Source: Anaerolineaceae bacterium (GTDB lineage: Bacteria > Chloroflexota > Anaerolineae > Anaerolineales > Anaerolineaceae). From it: 34,238 nt of DNA. Shown piece by piece: positions 33,397 through 34,238 of the stretch (position 1 is the first letter of the stretch; each line of letters starts with the position of its first letter). The DNA is taken from positions 1 through 34,238 of the forward strand of contig DMDF01000021.1 of NCBI GenBank assembly GCA_003446605.1. The letters run 5' to 3'. Position numbers and translations under genes: made by a program. Under the pieces are notes generated by a model, which was not told the DNA's origin, made no database searches, and saw only the letters and a list, made by a program, of their open reading frames with translations.

Positions 33397-34238
33397 ATGT
33401 TAATTCACTCCGCGTCTCAATTGGTTTGTCTGCGAGGAGGAGCACAGCGCGGTTCCCGCTTAGGAAAGCTGGACATCCTTGAAGATGGTGCTGTCTTGGT
33501 TCAAGACGGCAGCATCCAGGCTCTTGGCAGCTCCCGCGATCTTCTCCGGCGATATCCGCAGGAAGATAAAATAGACGCACTGCAGCGCGTGGTGATGCCC
33601 GGTTTTGTCGATCCACATACACACCTGATCTGGGCAGGAGATCGCTCCAATGAATTTAGCATGCGGCTGGAAGGGAAGAGCTACATGGAGATCATGGCTG
33701 CCGGTGGAGGGATCAATGCCACCGTGCAGGCTACGCGTCTTGCCAGTGATAAAGAATTGAAAGTAGCTTCCACCCAACGCGCCTGGTCGGCGTTGAAGCA
33801 TGGGACTACCACACTGGAAGCGAAAAGTGGATATGCCCTTACGGTAGATGGAGAACTGCGCCTGCTGCAAGTATTAATGCAGCTACGTGATGAAATTCCG
33901 CTTGACATCCTCCCCACTTTTTTGGGAGCACATGCTGTACCCCCTGAGTTCAAAGACCGCCCAGCTGAATATACCAACTTGATCATACAGCATGCGCTGC
34001 CACAATTGAAAGAGTGGTGGCATATGCACTACCCGCACGAAAGATTGCCCTTTGTGGATGTTTTTTGCGAACCGGCTGTGTTCAATCTGGAACAGACCCG
34101 CGTGATCCTATCCACCGCCAAGACACTTGGTTTTCCTCTCAAGATCCACGCGGATGAATTTGAGAACATCGGCGGTGCTTCTCTGGCTGTCAGCCTTGGG
34201 GCAGATTTCGCAGACCATCCGGGAAAAAAAAACATGGG
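33397..34238 (+). CDS. hutI: Imidazolonepropionase, 3' end outside window
   Basis: About 280 residues of an amidohydrolase that hydrolyses imidazolone-5-propionate to formiminoglutamate in histidine breakdown. Metal ligands appear in VDPHTH; further family motifs are AGDRSNEFSMRLEGKSYMEIMAAGGGI, TFLGAHAVPPEF, VDVFCEPAVF and KIHADEFENIGGASLAV. The start at 33397 follows AAGGAAGGA about 11 bp upstream. The last 15 residues (ADHPGKKNMG) differ from the usual ADHL and coincide with a run of nine A at 34224-34232, so a sequencing slip near the edge is possible. The gene is cut off by the window end. Confidence 0.9.
   Translation, partial: MLIHSASQLVCLRGGAQRGSRLGKLDILEDGAVLVQDGSIQALGSSRDLLRRYPQEDKIDALQRVVMPGFVDPHTHLIWAGDRSNEFSMRLEGKSYMEIMAAGGGINATVQATRLASDKELKVASTQRAWSALKHGTTTLEAKSGYALTVDGELRLLQVLMQLRDEIPLDILPTFLGAHAVPPEFKDRPAEYTNLIIQHALPQLKEWWHMHYPHERLPFVDVFCEPAVFNLEQTRVILSTAKTLGFPLKIHADEFENIGGASLAVSLGADFADHPGKKNM

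Noticed and set aside
1..34238. CRISPR arrays, IS elements, phage genes, tRNA or rRNA
   Set aside because: No regularly spaced repeats, transposase or integrase-like frames, or RNA gene signatures were found by reading both strands.

Overview
The window looks like a chromosomal segment of a bacterium of moderate GC content, most plausibly a Chloroflexota member of the Anaerolineae. This assignment is an inference from gene repertoire and style: an R3H/AAA ATPase coupled to tmk, PdxS/PdxT-type vitamin B6 synthesis, ClpC, a DsbA-cyclophilin lipoprotein next to a PrsW-type protease, a DUF6391-like gene between radA and holA, and several TTG/GTG starts. It is not based on any rRNA or database match. 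No rRNA, tRNA, CRISPR array or transposase was seen. Gene packing is tight, with many 4-bp or 1-bp start/stop overlaps.

Left part (1-2110): a leftward operon encodes an ABC-2 type exporter (ATPase, permease) and a truncated lipoprotein. Its promoter lies beside two perfect 16-bp parS centromere sites (2042-2057 and 2079-2094). These are the most striking non-coding signal in the window and suggest an origin-proximal chromosomal position.

2190-11643: a long rightward run holds pdxS-pdxT, a possible GNAT-like protein, an R3H/AAA ATPase, tmk, a DsbA/cyclophilin lipoprotein, a PrsW-like membrane protease, a PlsC acyltransferase and a ComEC-like channel protein. Many of these genes touch or overlap. 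It ends tail-to-tail with a GAF-SpoIIE phosphatase on the minus strand.

13052-17173: yjbQ and an EamA transporter, a DinB-like/TPR protein with its own promoter, and a divergent TetR / LUD-domain pair with inverted repeats in the shared intergenic region. The peptide-release factor homologue arfB follows on the minus strand.

17250-22739: a leftward two-gene MacB/FtsX-type ABC system. Its 1385-residue permease carries a C-terminal domain resembling an M28 aminopeptidase that has lost key catalytic residues. A 655-bp low-density gap upstream holds a truncated arfB-like relic (GGQ changed to SGQ) and a 15-bp tandem repeat.

22740-34238: yegP, a transaldolase-like gene and galE run rightward. 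A leftward block follows: thioesterase, clpC, then radA - DUF6391-like - holA, with a terminator between clpC and radA. Next come an Rrf2-type Fe-S regulator with a likely operator, a GT-C type membrane glycosyltransferase, and a truncated hutI at the right edge.

The window is mainly core and house-keeping DNA. The items most worth following are the parS pair, the permease with an embedded pseudo-peptidase, the DsbA fused to a catalytically degenerate cyclophilin and coupled to PrsW, the arfB relic, and the three regulator-operator arrangements.
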